Shown here in pieces: positions 9,661 through 19,069 of a DNA stretch of 64,000 nt. Positions within the stretch are counted from its first letter, which is position 1, and each line of letters starts with the position of its first letter. Below the pieces are notes generated by a model that saw nothing but the letters and a program-made list of their open reading frames with translations, did not search any database and was not told where the DNA came from. This DNA comes from an uncultured Pseudomonadales bacterium (GTDB lineage: Bacteria > Pseudomonadota > Gammaproteobacteria > Pseudomonadales > Azotimanducaceae): NCBI GenBank assembly GCA_958296165.1, contig OY282447.1:1-64000 (forward strand), given 5' to 3'. Position numbers and translations under genes: made by a program.

Positions 9661-10628
9661 TTCCAACCGTCCCGCAAACGCCGGTGGACGCCGAACGACT
9701 CGCCCTCATCGAGCATCTCGCAAGAGGCGTGCAGGCCGTCGCCGGCAATGCCTTGGCGGCCATGACAGGCGGCAGCGCTCTGCGGCTGTGCCACAATTTG
9801 CCTAGACCGTCGTTCGATCTCGATTTGGATGTGTCCACACGGAGGAATTGGTTGCGCACTGTGCGTCGCGTAGCCGACCAGTCGCCGTGGCGATCGGTAG
9901 TCGAGGTGGATCAGAAGCAGAGCGGCCACGGCTACATCCGCATCACTGCTCGACCACGCGACTTGCCCCCGTGGCAGACGAAGGTCGACGTCAGAATATG
10001 CGACGGCACTGGCCACCCGTTGCTCGTTAGGGCCGATTGCGAAACCGTGAATGGCATCGTCGCCAGAAACATCTTCGACATCGCAGTACGCAAACGAGAG
10101 AAACTGCTGGGCGAGGACTATCGACAACAAGGACGCGACCTTTACGACTACGCTTGGCTCATCGCATCAGAGCCGCGCGCCGTGCCGGTCCAGGATCGGC
10201 TCCGATTCCGAGAGTGGCTGCTGGAGTGGGACAGCCGGGAGGACATGCTGTGGCGCCAAGCCTTGCAGCAAGACAGAGCGCTAAAGGGCGTCGATCCAGA
10301 CGCCGTTATTGACGCGATCTACGCAATCGTGGAACGCGATCCCGGCCTGCGATTCGCGGACGCATCAGCGGGAACAGATCGAGTTGCACTAGCCGCCTGG
10401 CCCCTTCCGAACGCGGCGATACGCGTCGGTTACTCACCCGAAGACAACGGCGACTTCGTATCGTTAGGCACGTTCGCCAACCCTGCCAAAGCTGTGCAGT
10501 TCGCCCTAGACCACGAGTTAGACAGAGGCGCAGGCGTTGAACATCTACGCCGCAAGTTCGCGGAGGCTGGCCTCGCAGGGCGCGACATAGCAAGGCCGCC
10601 CTCCAAGGCAAGTTGCCACACCCGGTGA
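9657..10628 (+). CDS. AbiEii/AbiGii-like nucleotidyltransferase (toxin-family)
   Basis: A 323-residue member of the AbiEii/AbiGii nucleotidyltransferase family, whose studied members modify tRNA or other targets and act as type IV toxins in phage abortive infection. The core motifs are clear: TGGSALRL (G38-L44) and R50-PSFDLDLD with acidic residues D54/D56/D58. The family helix KREKLLGEDYRQQGRDLYDYAWL follows at about residues 145-170. A C-terminal extension of about 80 residues is unassigned. It starts with GTG overlapping the stop of the previous gene. The nuclease-helicase gene begins 28 nt downstream, so this sits in a defence cluster. Toxicity and target are inferred from family only. 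Confidence 0.8.
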   Translation: MIPTVPQTPVDAERLALIEHLARGVQAVAGNALAAMTGGSALRLCHNLPRPSFDLDLDVSTRRNWLRTVRRVADQSPWRSVVEVDQKQSGHGYIRITARPRDLPPWQTKVDVRICDGTGHPLLVRADCETVNGIVARNIFDIAVRKREKLLGEDYRQQGRDLYDYAWLIASEPRAVPVQDRLRFREWLLEWDSREDMLWRQALQQDRALKGVDPDAVIDAIYAIVERDPGLRFADASAGTDRVALAAWPLPNAAIRVGYSPEDNGDFVSLGTFANPAKAVQFALDHELDRGAGVEHLRRKFAEAGLAGRDIARPPSKASCHTR

Positions 10629-10656
10629 TCCAGCTACCAGACAGCAAACCAGGCCC

Positions 10657-13092
10657 ATGACAACTCGGCAAACCACCCTCGACGTGCGCCCCAGCGAGCG
10701 TGTGGGCGACGTTCTGGATCGGATCCGTCGCGAGGCTGCCAGCGAAGCCGAGAAGGGGCGCTGGTTCGAGCATCTGTTCATGGCGACTGTGCGCGACAAC
10801 GCCGAGTTCGATGTGGCGGAAATCTGGCCCTGGCGCGACTGGCCGGATCGCGAACGGCTCACCGGCTTGGACGGCCGCGACCACGGCATCGACCTCGTGG
10901 CGCGACAGCTGGACGGCACGGTAGTCGCCATCCAGTGCAAGTGCTACGCGCAAGACGCGGTGATCGGCAAGCGGCACATCGACAGCTTCCTGAACGAATC
11001 GGCGCGGCCGGCGTTCGGGCTGCGCTGGATCGTCTCGACGTGTTCTTGGAACTCGGCAGCCGAGCGGGCCATCGACAGGCGGGAACCGAGAATCGCCCGC
11101 ATCGACTTCCTGGACTTCCTGAACCACGCGATCCGCGAGCTCCAAAGGCCGGAGCTGCGCCACCCGAAGCCCCTTCAGCAGAAAGCCATCGACGCCGTGT
11201 ACGACGGTTTGGTGACCCAGCGCAACGATCGCGGCAAGCTGGTGATGGCCTGCGGCACGGGCAAGACGTTCACGGCGCTGCGGCTCTCCGAACGTGTGGT
11301 GCCGGACGGCGGCCACGTTCTGTTCGCCGCGCCCACCATCGCCTTGGTATCTCAAGCGCGCCGCGAGTGGCTAACGCACGCTACGCGGCAGATGTCCGCG
11401 CTGGTGGTGTGTTCAGACAGCACGGCGGGCGGCAAAGGCGAACGCTACGACCTTGGCACGGAAGCGCTAGTGTGCGACGTGGTTTCCGATCCGGCGGAAA
11501 TCGCCCGCCGTCTGGGCCGGCAATCGGGCGACGTAAAGGCGGTCTTCTGCACCTACCATTCGCTGCGCAGGGTCTGCGAAGCGCAAGCGCACCACGACGC
11601 GCCGCGCTTCGATCTCGCCATCGCCGACGAAGCCCATCGCACCACGGGCGTGGTCCGGGACGACATCGCCGGCCGCGACAAGGTGGATTTCCAAGCGTTC
11701 CACGACGAAGCCCGGCTGCGCGCCCGCAAGCGCCTCTACATGACGGCGACGCAGCGCATCTATTCCGATCAATCGGTACGGGCAACCAGGCGGGCAGCCG
11801 AGAAGCGGGGTCTCGCCTACGACGTTGTGGATATGTCCGACGTCGACGTGTACGGCCCGTTGCTCCACCACGTGAAGTTCTCGGAAGCAGTCGCCGCTGG
11901 CGAGCTCTCCGACTACCGGGTAATTGTGCTCGGCATCCGCGAGGGCCAGCTAACGCCCGGCATTCGCGCCGCGCTACGAGGAAGGAACGTGCCGAGCCGA
12001 GCTTCGGACACGGATCTGTGCCGACTGCTCGGCACGATGCTGGCTCTCAATGGCGCGGTGGAAGGAAAACGGAGACCGGGCTCGCTATCGCGCAGCATCG
12101 CCTTCGCCTCGACGATCCAGCGCTCCAAGTGGTTCACGGACACGATCAACGACAACGTCCCGCTCAAACGCCGCGTGACCAGAGGGCTGCGCGGCCGCGC
12201 CAAACGCGCCGATCTCGAATCCCGCCACTTGGACGGCAACAGCACCGCCCTGCAGCGCAACCAGCAGCGGCGCTGGCTGAACGACGCGCCCAGCAGAAAC
12301 CAGGCGCGGATGATCTGCAACGTCAAGGTGTTCTCCGAAGGCGTGGACGTACCGGCGCTGGACGCGGTTGCCTTCCTCGACCCCAAGCAAAGCCAGATCG
12401 ACATCGTTCAAGCGGTGGGGCGCGTGATGCGCAAGGCACCCGGCAAGCGCCTCGGCTACATCGTGGTGCCGGTTTTCGTGCCCGACGGCGAGGGCGACAT
12501 CGCCACGTTGCTAGAACAACGCGGCGACGACTACCGCCACATCGGTTCGGTGCTGCGCGCCCTGCAATCCCACGACGAGCGGCTGGCGGAATCGCCGGCC
12601 GCGTTCGTGGACTTCCTCATCGACAGCGGCAAGGGCGGCACGGACGAAACCGAGCCACCGCCGGCAGGCAAGCAGGAAGGCGAAGTGCGCGAAAGACCGG
12701 AACCTCCTGCCATCGAGGACATCTTCACGTTCCAGGCCGTGGAACCCGGCATCTTCGCCAAGATAGTGGCGTCCTCCGGGCTGGGTCGGCCGGGGCAAGT
12801 AACGGCAGACGACATCGTTCGTTCGGTACGCCTAGCGGCCAGACGAATCGAAGACGACACGGCACTGCTGGCCTCGCTGCGCCAAGCACTGGACCTAGCG
12901 GGCGTGAAAGACCGGGAAGTGTCCACAACGGCTGCCCTGCTGCTCTGCAACGCCTGCCTGCTGCACCGCCGCTTGCAGAAGGAATCGCCGCTGTTCGAAG
13001 GGCTGCCCGATCTCACCGAAATCGGGCGTTCGCAGACGCCAGCGGAAGCACTGGCCGAAGCCTGGGACGAGATCCCATGTGCGCTAACTTGA
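10657..13092 (+). pseudogene. Single-chain restriction-modification enzyme (type ISP-like), N-terminal half: Mrr nuclease + SF2 helicase, cut by an IS
   Basis: This ORF encodes the first 806 residues of a large restriction-modification protein, then five IS-derived residues and a stop supplied by the insertion element. An Mrr-type PD-(D/E)XK nuclease lies near residues 30-120 (D79, then IQCK with Q93-x-K95). A superfamily 2 helicase follows with motif I ACGTGKT, motif II DEAHR, motif III TAT and motif VI QAVGRVMRK. The domain order matches LlaGI/LlaBIII-like type ISP enzymes, in which an ATP-driven translocase couples to an adenine methylase in one chain. The methylase half resumes in the same frame at 14409. 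Without the insertion the protein would be about 1515 residues. The half-protein alone cannot methylate its own sites. Confidence 0.85.
13065..13075 (+). repeat. Target-site duplication, left copy
   Basis: The 11-bp sequence GGACGAGATCC directly precedes the left IS end and recurs at 14399-14409 directly after the right end. Removing the IS plus one copy restores an uninterrupted reading frame (...DEILGKDYAP...). Confidence 0.9.
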
Positions 13093-14398
13093 TTTTCTGA
13101 AAAATGGAAAGTAGTCCAGAATTTGTCGTCGACGTCTGCGCGGCGGGTCGGCGAGGGAGCGGGAGACGACGTTCCAGGTCTCGAACATGCGCGCCAGCGA
13201 AAACGCCGGCTCGACGGCGCGCTGCACCTGGTGGAGCGCGAAGTCGAAGTCACGCCAGGGACTGCTCCGGCAGGACTCGGCGGAAGTCGAAGCCCCAGGG
13301 GGAAAGGGCCGCCGCGTGGCGGAGCGTCTTCTCGACCAGCAGCGCCGTCAGCAGCTTGCCGTACAGCCACGCCCGGGCGCTGTCGGAGCCGCGCTTCGGC
13401 AGATGGCCCAGCCCGGCCAGCGACTTGAAGCGCTTGAACACGAGCTCCACCTGCCAGCGCAGACGGTACCAGCGCAGAACCGCCGCGGCGTCGAACTCGG
13501 ACTCCGGGAACGTCGTGAACACGATCACGTACCTGGCGTACTGCAGCGTCTCCGGGCGCAGCCGCTGCCCATTGCTCGACGCCCGGCGCGCCGCCTCGCG
13601 GGTCTTGCGGATGGCGCACACCCGTCCCGCCACCGCCTCGCCGCCCTCGACCGCCACCGCCGCCGGCCAGCCGCCGACGTCGCCGGCGCGCTTCAGCGAC
13701 GACACCGCCCGGCGCAGGTCGAACGGCTCCCCGTCCGCTTCGCGCAGCCGCAGCACCTGGGGGTTCACGCGCACCGCCACGTGGCCGCCGCAGTCCGCCA
13801 CGTGGCGCAGACCCGATGCGGTCGAACAGCCCCGGTCCGCCAGCACCAGATCGCCCGGCGCCACCGGAAAGCGCGTCAGCGTCTCGCCCGTCCCGGCCCC
13901 CTTCGCCGGCGTCAGCTCGAAGAAGTCGCACGCCAGCGACGGCAGCCGTACGCCGTAGTGCAGCCGCCACTGCGAACCCCGGCCCGGCTCCCGCACGATC
14001 GTGCCGTCCACCGCGCGCGCCGACGCGCCGTCCTCCGCCTCGACCCCGTTCTCCCGGAACAGCTCCACGCACATCCGGCGCAGCCACTCCGACGACTTGC
14101 GCAGCCGCTCGGCAGCGCCGCGTCCGACAGGTCCGCAAGCCCCGCCTCGCGCGCCCGCACCGCCGTCTCCCGCAGCGAACGACCGCAGCCCAGGTGGATC
14201 AGCAGCGTCCGCAGCAGGGAATCCGCCGACTTGTCCTTGCGCAGCCCCTTCAGCGCGCCCGTCTCCGCCGCCAGCTCCCCGGCAGCAGCGAGGACAGCAG
14301 CTCCCAGTCCCGATCCGCCATCTCCATCGCCCGACCTCCCTGTCAAGACGATCCGCACCATATCCAACTCGTTCATCGAAAACAAGTTAGCGCACATG
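13076..14398 (-). mobile_element. IS4-family insertion sequence, 1323 bp
   Basis: The element is bounded by near-perfect terminal inverted repeats. The left end reads CATGTGCGCTAACTTG, and the right end is its reverse complement continuing into a T-rich stretch with one indel. An 11-bp target duplication flanks it, within the 9-13 bp range usual for IS4. One transposase frame fills the element on the minus strand but is frameshifted. It inserted into the nuclease-helicase-methylase gene between the helicase and methylase regions. Intact ends and identical target duplications suggest a fairly recent insertion. Confidence 0.92.
13084..14376 (-). pseudogene. IS4-family DDE transposase, frameshifted
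   Basis: The reconstructed product is about 430 residues, normal for IS4 transposases. Visible motifs are the first Asp in VDGTIVREPG, the second in VLADRGCS, and the family YREK signature in YRLRWQVELVFKRFK (Y-x2-R-x3-E-x6-K). Two frame breaks are present. One is near 14115, where LADLSDAALP must jump frame to reach RLRKSSEWLRRMCVEL. The other is near 13250, where LPEQS must jump frame to reach WRDFDFALHQVQ. The final stop lies inside the left terminal repeat. The start is probably the ATG at 14376, with another at 14397. As written it cannot make full-length transposase unless these are sequence errors. Confidence 0.85.
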
Positions 14399-14409
14399 GG
14401 ACGAGATCC
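14399..14409 (+). repeat. Target-site duplication, right copy
   Basis: Second copy of GGACGAGATCC, directly after the right IS4 end. The last base is the first position of the Leu codon that continues the interrupted protein. Confidence 0.9.
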
Positions 14410-16538
14410 TTGGCAAGGACTACGCGCCCGTGTTCCGCCCTGCCCTCTCGCTCATCGAGAACTCGCCGTCGTTCAACAGCCTGAAGGCGCCGGCGCGGAT
14501 ATTGGCAGAGTGTGCCGTGAACGTATCCGACACCGTGGCGGAACTCGGCTACGACCACGCCGGGCCGCTCTACCACAAGATTCTAGGCAGCGCGGAGAGC
14601 GACGGCGCCTTCTACACCAACAACATCTCGGCGCTGATGCTGGCCGGGCTGGCGCTGCGCCCGGACCTCGTGGACTGGTCGGATTGGAGCCAAGCGACGG
14701 GGCTGCGCATCCTCGACCCGGCGTGCGGCACCGGCACGCTGCTGATGGCAGCACTCAAGACCATCAAGGACCGCATGGCGGCAGCAACGCCGACAACGCC
14801 CGCAAGAGTGCGCCAAGCACACAAGACGCTCGTGGAGAACTCCATCCGCGGCTTGGACATCAACTACCAGGCAACGCAGCTCGCGGCATCAAACCTAACG
14901 CTGGGCGCGCCGACCGTGGACTACGAGGCCATGCACATCCACACCATGCGGCACGGCCCGCAGCCCGACGGCACGGTGGCGCTGGGCAGCCTCGAACTGC
15001 TGCCGGAAGCTGTAGGCGGCCACAAGCAGCTGGACTTTCTGGGCCACGTTAAGCAGGCGGCGGTGTCCACTCGGCAATCGGCTGTTCGCCAAGTACCGGA
15101 CATCCGCGGCTTGGATGTAGTGCTGATGAACCCGCCATTCACCAACAACGAAAAGCACGGTCGCAGGTTCAGCGCCGAAGTAAAGAAGCAAGTCCAAACG
15201 CGCAAGCTCGAAATCAAAGCCCAAATCAACGCACCCGATCCTTCTGCTTCCGGTTTGATCGACTCGAACAGCGTGCGGACGTTCTTCACCCCACTTGCGG
15301 ATGCGCTGCTGCGCAAGGACACCGGCGTTCTAGGCAAGATTCTCCCCACCACCGCCTGCACCAGCACGTCCGGTGTCGACGAGAGGAAGTTCCTTGCCGA
15401 GCGCTTCCACATCGACTTCGTAGTGACCAGCCACGATCCGAAGTGCCCAAACTTCTCCGTGAGCACGACCATTCACGAATCGCTGCTGGTTTGTCGCCGG
15501 CGGAGCACGAACGAACTGCTTCGGCCGACTACGTTCATCGCTCTCAACCGAATGCCGCAAACGGCCGGCGAAGTCGCCGACTGGGTCGCCGCGGTACACG
15601 CGGGGCAGGGGCACCAGCTCCATCGAGTGTTCGAGTGGCCAGCGGCGCGGGTTGCCGAGGGCGATTGGACGCCGTGCCAATACTACGATGGCGTTCTAGC
15701 GGCGCTTGCGAGCGACATCGACGCTCTTGACGTGATGACGCCGTTGGGCAGCGTGGCCTTAGTTGAGCCAGGCGGCCAGCGATTGCGGGATGCCTTCATG
15801 AATCCGCGTGACGGCCATGCCGCGGCCGACTATCCAGTGGTGTGGACTCACGAGACGAACGAACGAAGGACCATGAGGTCGTTCTCTGACTTCAGCACTG
15901 AACCAAAGCCAGCCAAGCGTGAATACGCGACACAGGTGCTGTGGCCGAAGGCCAGCAGGCTGCTGATCGCTTGCAAGATCAATCCGCAGGCGATTCGGGT
16001 GGCCGGAATCCACTTGGCTCAACCAGCGCTGGGCCAGCCTTTCATTCCCGTGACGCCGCTGCCCACGATCCAAGCGCCGGCGGCGACGCTCAAGGCTTGG
16101 TGCGCCTACCTCAATTCCACGCCGGCGGTCTTGACCTTGATGAACCGTCGGCAGAAGAAACTCACCTACGCGGACTACTCGCTGGACCAGCTCCGCGCCA
16201 TTCCGGTTCCCGACCCAGCCAAGTGCGACCTCGCGCCCCTTCTGGATGCCTTCCGCGAGCTTGGCAACGCCGAATTGCTGCCTTGGCCACGAATGGACGA
16301 GTGCTCTGCGCGAGCCGCCTTGGACGAGGCAGCGGCGCAAGTGCTCGGCATTGACGCCGCGAAGATAGCGGACTGGCGCGAGCGGCTGGTCCACGAACCG
16401 ACGATTTCGAATAGGCCCGCAGCTACTCAGCCCGCCGCTTCGCGGTCGGGGTTCACGTCACGCTTGATGAGCGGCCCATCGCTGGATGGCGTAGAGATTC
16501 GACGCGATCGGTCGCCGATGCGGGACGTGACCTTGTGA
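14409..16538 (+). pseudogene. Single-chain restriction-modification enzyme, C-terminal half: N6-adenine methylase + target recognition
   Basis: This is the continuation of the split gene at 10657, in frame once the IS is removed. It encodes 709 residues. The methylase has the AdoMet site DPACGTGTLL and the catalytic motif MNPPF (N-P-P-F, adenine-N6 type). The C-terminal ~300 residues, with KKLTYADYSLDQLRAIPVP and a recognition-domain-like layout, probably read the target DNA. An internal GTG at 14430 could start a stand-alone protein lacking only eight residues, so a free methylase might still be made if a promoter exists. The fold and order match type ISP and Eco57I-like proteins. Activity is doubtful because the nuclease-helicase half is separate. 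Confidence 0.82.
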
Positions 16539-17012
16539 GCGACGCCGGCGTGAACGTGCTTCTACACCCGTGCCATGTCAGGAGTTGCCGACAACAACGC
16601 AGAACCCAAGGTCACGGCGGCCACCCGAAGTCTGAGCAAAGAAGACGCTCGCACTCACGAATCCGTGCAGTTCCCTCGGCGTAGCGTTGCTTGACGACGT
16701 AAACAACAGCGCGAACTGATGGAGCGGCTACAAAGTCTCGTGCGGAACTTCACCGACAGGGATTGCCTATGCCGCTAGCGCCAGCCGCGGACGCCAACGG
16801 GCAGCGTCAGACGGCCACAGCAGTCGGATCGATCGCAGCCACTCGCCATCGTTAATTGCAGATGATGACGCCCGACGTCGGCGACCGTGCTCCGCTGGGT
16901 GTGCAGGCCGTGGCCCTTGGCCAGATTGACTGTAGCGGATATACGCCAACCGGCCCGCACTACCCTGCAACTGCAGATCAGACACACAACATACGACCGC
17001 GCAGGAGCGAAG
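16539..17012. other. Intergenic region without recognised gene
   Basis: This stretch lies between the convergent methylase half and the small membrane-protein gene. Short frames exist on both strands but lack plausible protein composition or ribosome binding sites. I see no tRNA, clear terminator or repeat. Confidence 0.4.
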
Positions 17013-17480
17013 TTACTGGTCCGTGGCGATCTCCGGATCAACGAAAAGACGAAGAATGATCGAAGCGAGGCGCACCAGGCACAGGAGACAGAACACTAGG
17101 ACGCTCACCCACACGAATGCGTACCACGCTGCATCTGACGCCCACATTCCAAACAGACTCGTACAGGAGAGCACTATTCCAGACGTCAGCGCCCAGCCTA
17201 GGTATCGCTGCAACATTGAGATGAACTTCGTCCTGCGAATCTGCTTCATGACTGGGCTGTTCAATGCAATCAGGATCGAGAGGGAGGTAGCCACGAAACC
17301 AGATACGATCGCGCCGAACGTCACTGTAGCTGCTAGGACGTAGTTCGGTTTGGCCGGCATTTCAAGCTCAAAATACCAAAAGACCACACCCACGATCGTG
17401 GCTCCGAGCAGCGGATGCCACCGCTCCCATGTGGGGGATTTGAGCCATCTGTGCGGCGGTGTCATTACTCCCTCCGCCAT
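17013..17480 (-). CDS. Small integral membrane protein, probably four transmembrane helices
   Basis: A 155-residue protein with about four hydrophobic segments: LLGATIVGVVFWYF near residues 25-38, VLAATVTFGAIVSGFVATSL near 48-67, LGWALTSGIVLSCTSLFGM near 95-113, and FVWVSVLVFCLLCLVRLA near 121-138. The loops are positively charged. I do not recognise a family. Its start overlaps the 3' end of the upstream gene at 17465-17480 by 16 nt, so the two form a coupled pair. Small multi-pass proteins next to a soluble partner are common in two-gene phage-defence systems, but that role is only inferred. Confidence 0.7.
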   Translation of the reverse strand: MAEGVMTPPHRWLKSPTWERWHPLLGATIVGVVFWYFELEMPAKPNYVLAATVTFGAIVSGFVATSLSILIALNSPVMKQIRRTKFISMLQRYLGWALTSGIVLSCTSLFGMWASDAAWYAFVWVSVLVFCLLCLVRLASIILRLFVDPEIATDQ

Positions 17481-18293
17481 CTTTCGAACTCCCTTCTAAC
17501 TGCCCGAATTCGGCTCGGGTAGTCGTACCTCAGGCCGTCAGTCATGTTGAGTTGCATGTCTGGAACTACTACAGCATGGTTCTGTTCAAGTAGGTTGAGT
17601 ACCTCAGTAGCCGTATCTACATCCTCCTTTACGGACACCTTAAGACCTCGCAGACCGGCAGTCTCCATCAGCGACCGAGCAAACTCAGGTATGCCTCGAA
17701 GTCTGCCTCCGGCCCTGTCTTGGCCGTACGACACTGCTATCTCGATGCGCCCCGCTCCTAGCTCACGCCGCAGTCGTAGCATCTCGCCGACGCCAGCGCG
17801 GTCAGCCATGTCAGCGGTTATTGCGGACGCGTCAAAGCTGCAAATCAACTTGCTCTGCACTTGGCTGTTAACGAGACGAGCAAAGGCGTCGTTCTCTAGG
17901 ACAGGATCGACAGAAATCCGCGAGTCATCCTGAGTGAACGTCGTCAAATAGGCACCAATAGCCCCGGGCCTGACGCCGTAGTGGTTGTATTGAACAGCCA
18001 TATACCCATCCGAGAAGACCGCCGCAGTCTGCTCTCCGAAGCCAGCGTCTTCCTCCAGATCGAAGTCGGTCGTTAGGAGCCCGCGCCTTGAGTGGCCCGG
18101 GCCGTTTCGGACGCGTCGCTGAGTGAAGTCCATTTGACACAGATCGCCATGCCATTCGCACGTTTCAAGAAGCATGTACTTTTCGCCTACTTCCCGCTCA
18201 CGAGCTGCTAGCGCAAGGCCGCTAACGCGATCAAGCACATCGAGCACTTCCTCTTGGCCATCTACTGCGACGCTGAAAAAAGAGAATCTTCAC
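17465..18293 (-). pseudogene. Unknown soluble protein (~275 aa) with a frameshift in a T6 run near its start
   Basis: A 260-residue frame begins at a GTG at 18247, but the frame upstream stays open and lacks a start. At 18293 there is a GTG preceded by an ideal AGGAGG ribosome site; it begins MKILFF in another frame. With five instead of six T's the product reads MKILFFSVAVDGQEEVLDVLDR and runs on uninterrupted for about 275 residues. So there is either one extra base, phase variation or transcript slippage. The region RGLLTTDFDLEED ... YNHYGVRPGAIGAYL recalls a family I know as DUF6731, but I cannot verify this. It overlaps the downstream membrane-protein gene. Confidence 0.65.
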
Positions 18294-18605
18294 CGTGTCC
18301 TCCTGTCAACTAGGCGGCAGCCAGAGTTGTCTTAACCCGACGACACCAGTTCGCGTCCCGCGACCTCCACCGGCCTGATCCGATCGGCAGCCCATCCCGC
18401 ACTCGGCTTTGGTTGAAGATCGTCAACAGGGCACCGTCAGCGCCTACCGAGGATTTCCAGCCGCCCAAAGCGCCAAGGCGCTTCATCCTCCCCCGCACGG
18501 GGCCTACCGAAACAGCGTCCACCGACCAACACAGCCCCACCTTAATGCACTCCACGCAAAAGGCAAGGCACAGAACCGTCCAATACCACATGTGGTATCT
18601 GTGCT
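18294..18605. other. Intergenic region without recognised gene
   Basis: This stretch lies upstream of the minus-strand two-gene unit and should contain its promoter. Frames here have no convincing coding signal. It leads directly into the ATPase relic at 18606. Confidence 0.35.
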
Positions 18606-18740
18606 GTGGGCGTTGGCCCACCGCCCGCGGAGGTGGGAGAGTCGCGTGAGCACGTTGGGCACACTTACGACCTCACCTCGCTGACTCTCGCCCGCGGCCT
18701 GTGGTGAGGCCGAGCGCTCGTTGTCATCCGGACGAGAGAT
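18606..18740 (+). pseudogene. Decayed fragment of an AAA ATPase gene (copy of 23143-23286)
   Basis: About 130 nt align with the middle of the intact ATPase gene at 22784-24031 at roughly 80% identity by eye. Shared runs include GTCGCGTGAGCACGTT and CTCTCGCCCGCGGCCTGTGG. The fragment has a 9-nt deletion and an in-frame TGA after GLW. Flanking sequence shows no further similarity that I can find. It is a relic of a second ATPase copy or of a recombination event, and has no coding capacity. Confidence 0.7.
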
Positions 18741-19069
18741 GAGTCGGTCTTCAACGCGGAATTGACCCCAACACGTCTCATCAAGGGGCACTGTCGAGGT
18801 ACTCCATTTCATGAACAAGCCGACCATCCCTAGCCCGATTGCGTGCTCCGCCTTTCGACAGCCGATGCACTGCAACCAGGTCGAGTAGGGTTGTGCGCAC
18901 TCTCTCGCGTATTCGAGGTCGCAGAAGTAGTGCCAAGAGCGGCCCGAAGCGGCGCTTTGCGAGCGGTTTCCGAATCCATACCGTCGCCTTCTCTAATCTG
19001 CACCCATTGAACCGAACGAACCCCTCAACAGTCACAGAAAGAGCGGCTGACCATTGAAGGAGCGGAAAC
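18741..19069. other. Intergenic region upstream of the LRR gene
   Basis: A 96-codon minus-strand frame (18781-19071) covers this stretch but lacks a ribosome site and overlaps the LRR gene start, so I do not call it. The promoter of the LRR gene should lie here. No clear boxes are visible. Confidence 0.35.

Noticed and set aside
12531-14138. 535-codon minus-strand frame across the IS and helicase gene
   Set aside because: Its middle coincides with a shifted transposase frame and the rest is Arg/Ala/Gly-rich shadow sequence.
13187-15052. 621-codon plus-strand frame across the IS4 element and into the methylase half
   Set aside because: Arg/Ala-rich composition, crosses the IS boundary, and is out of frame with both the transposase and the methylase.
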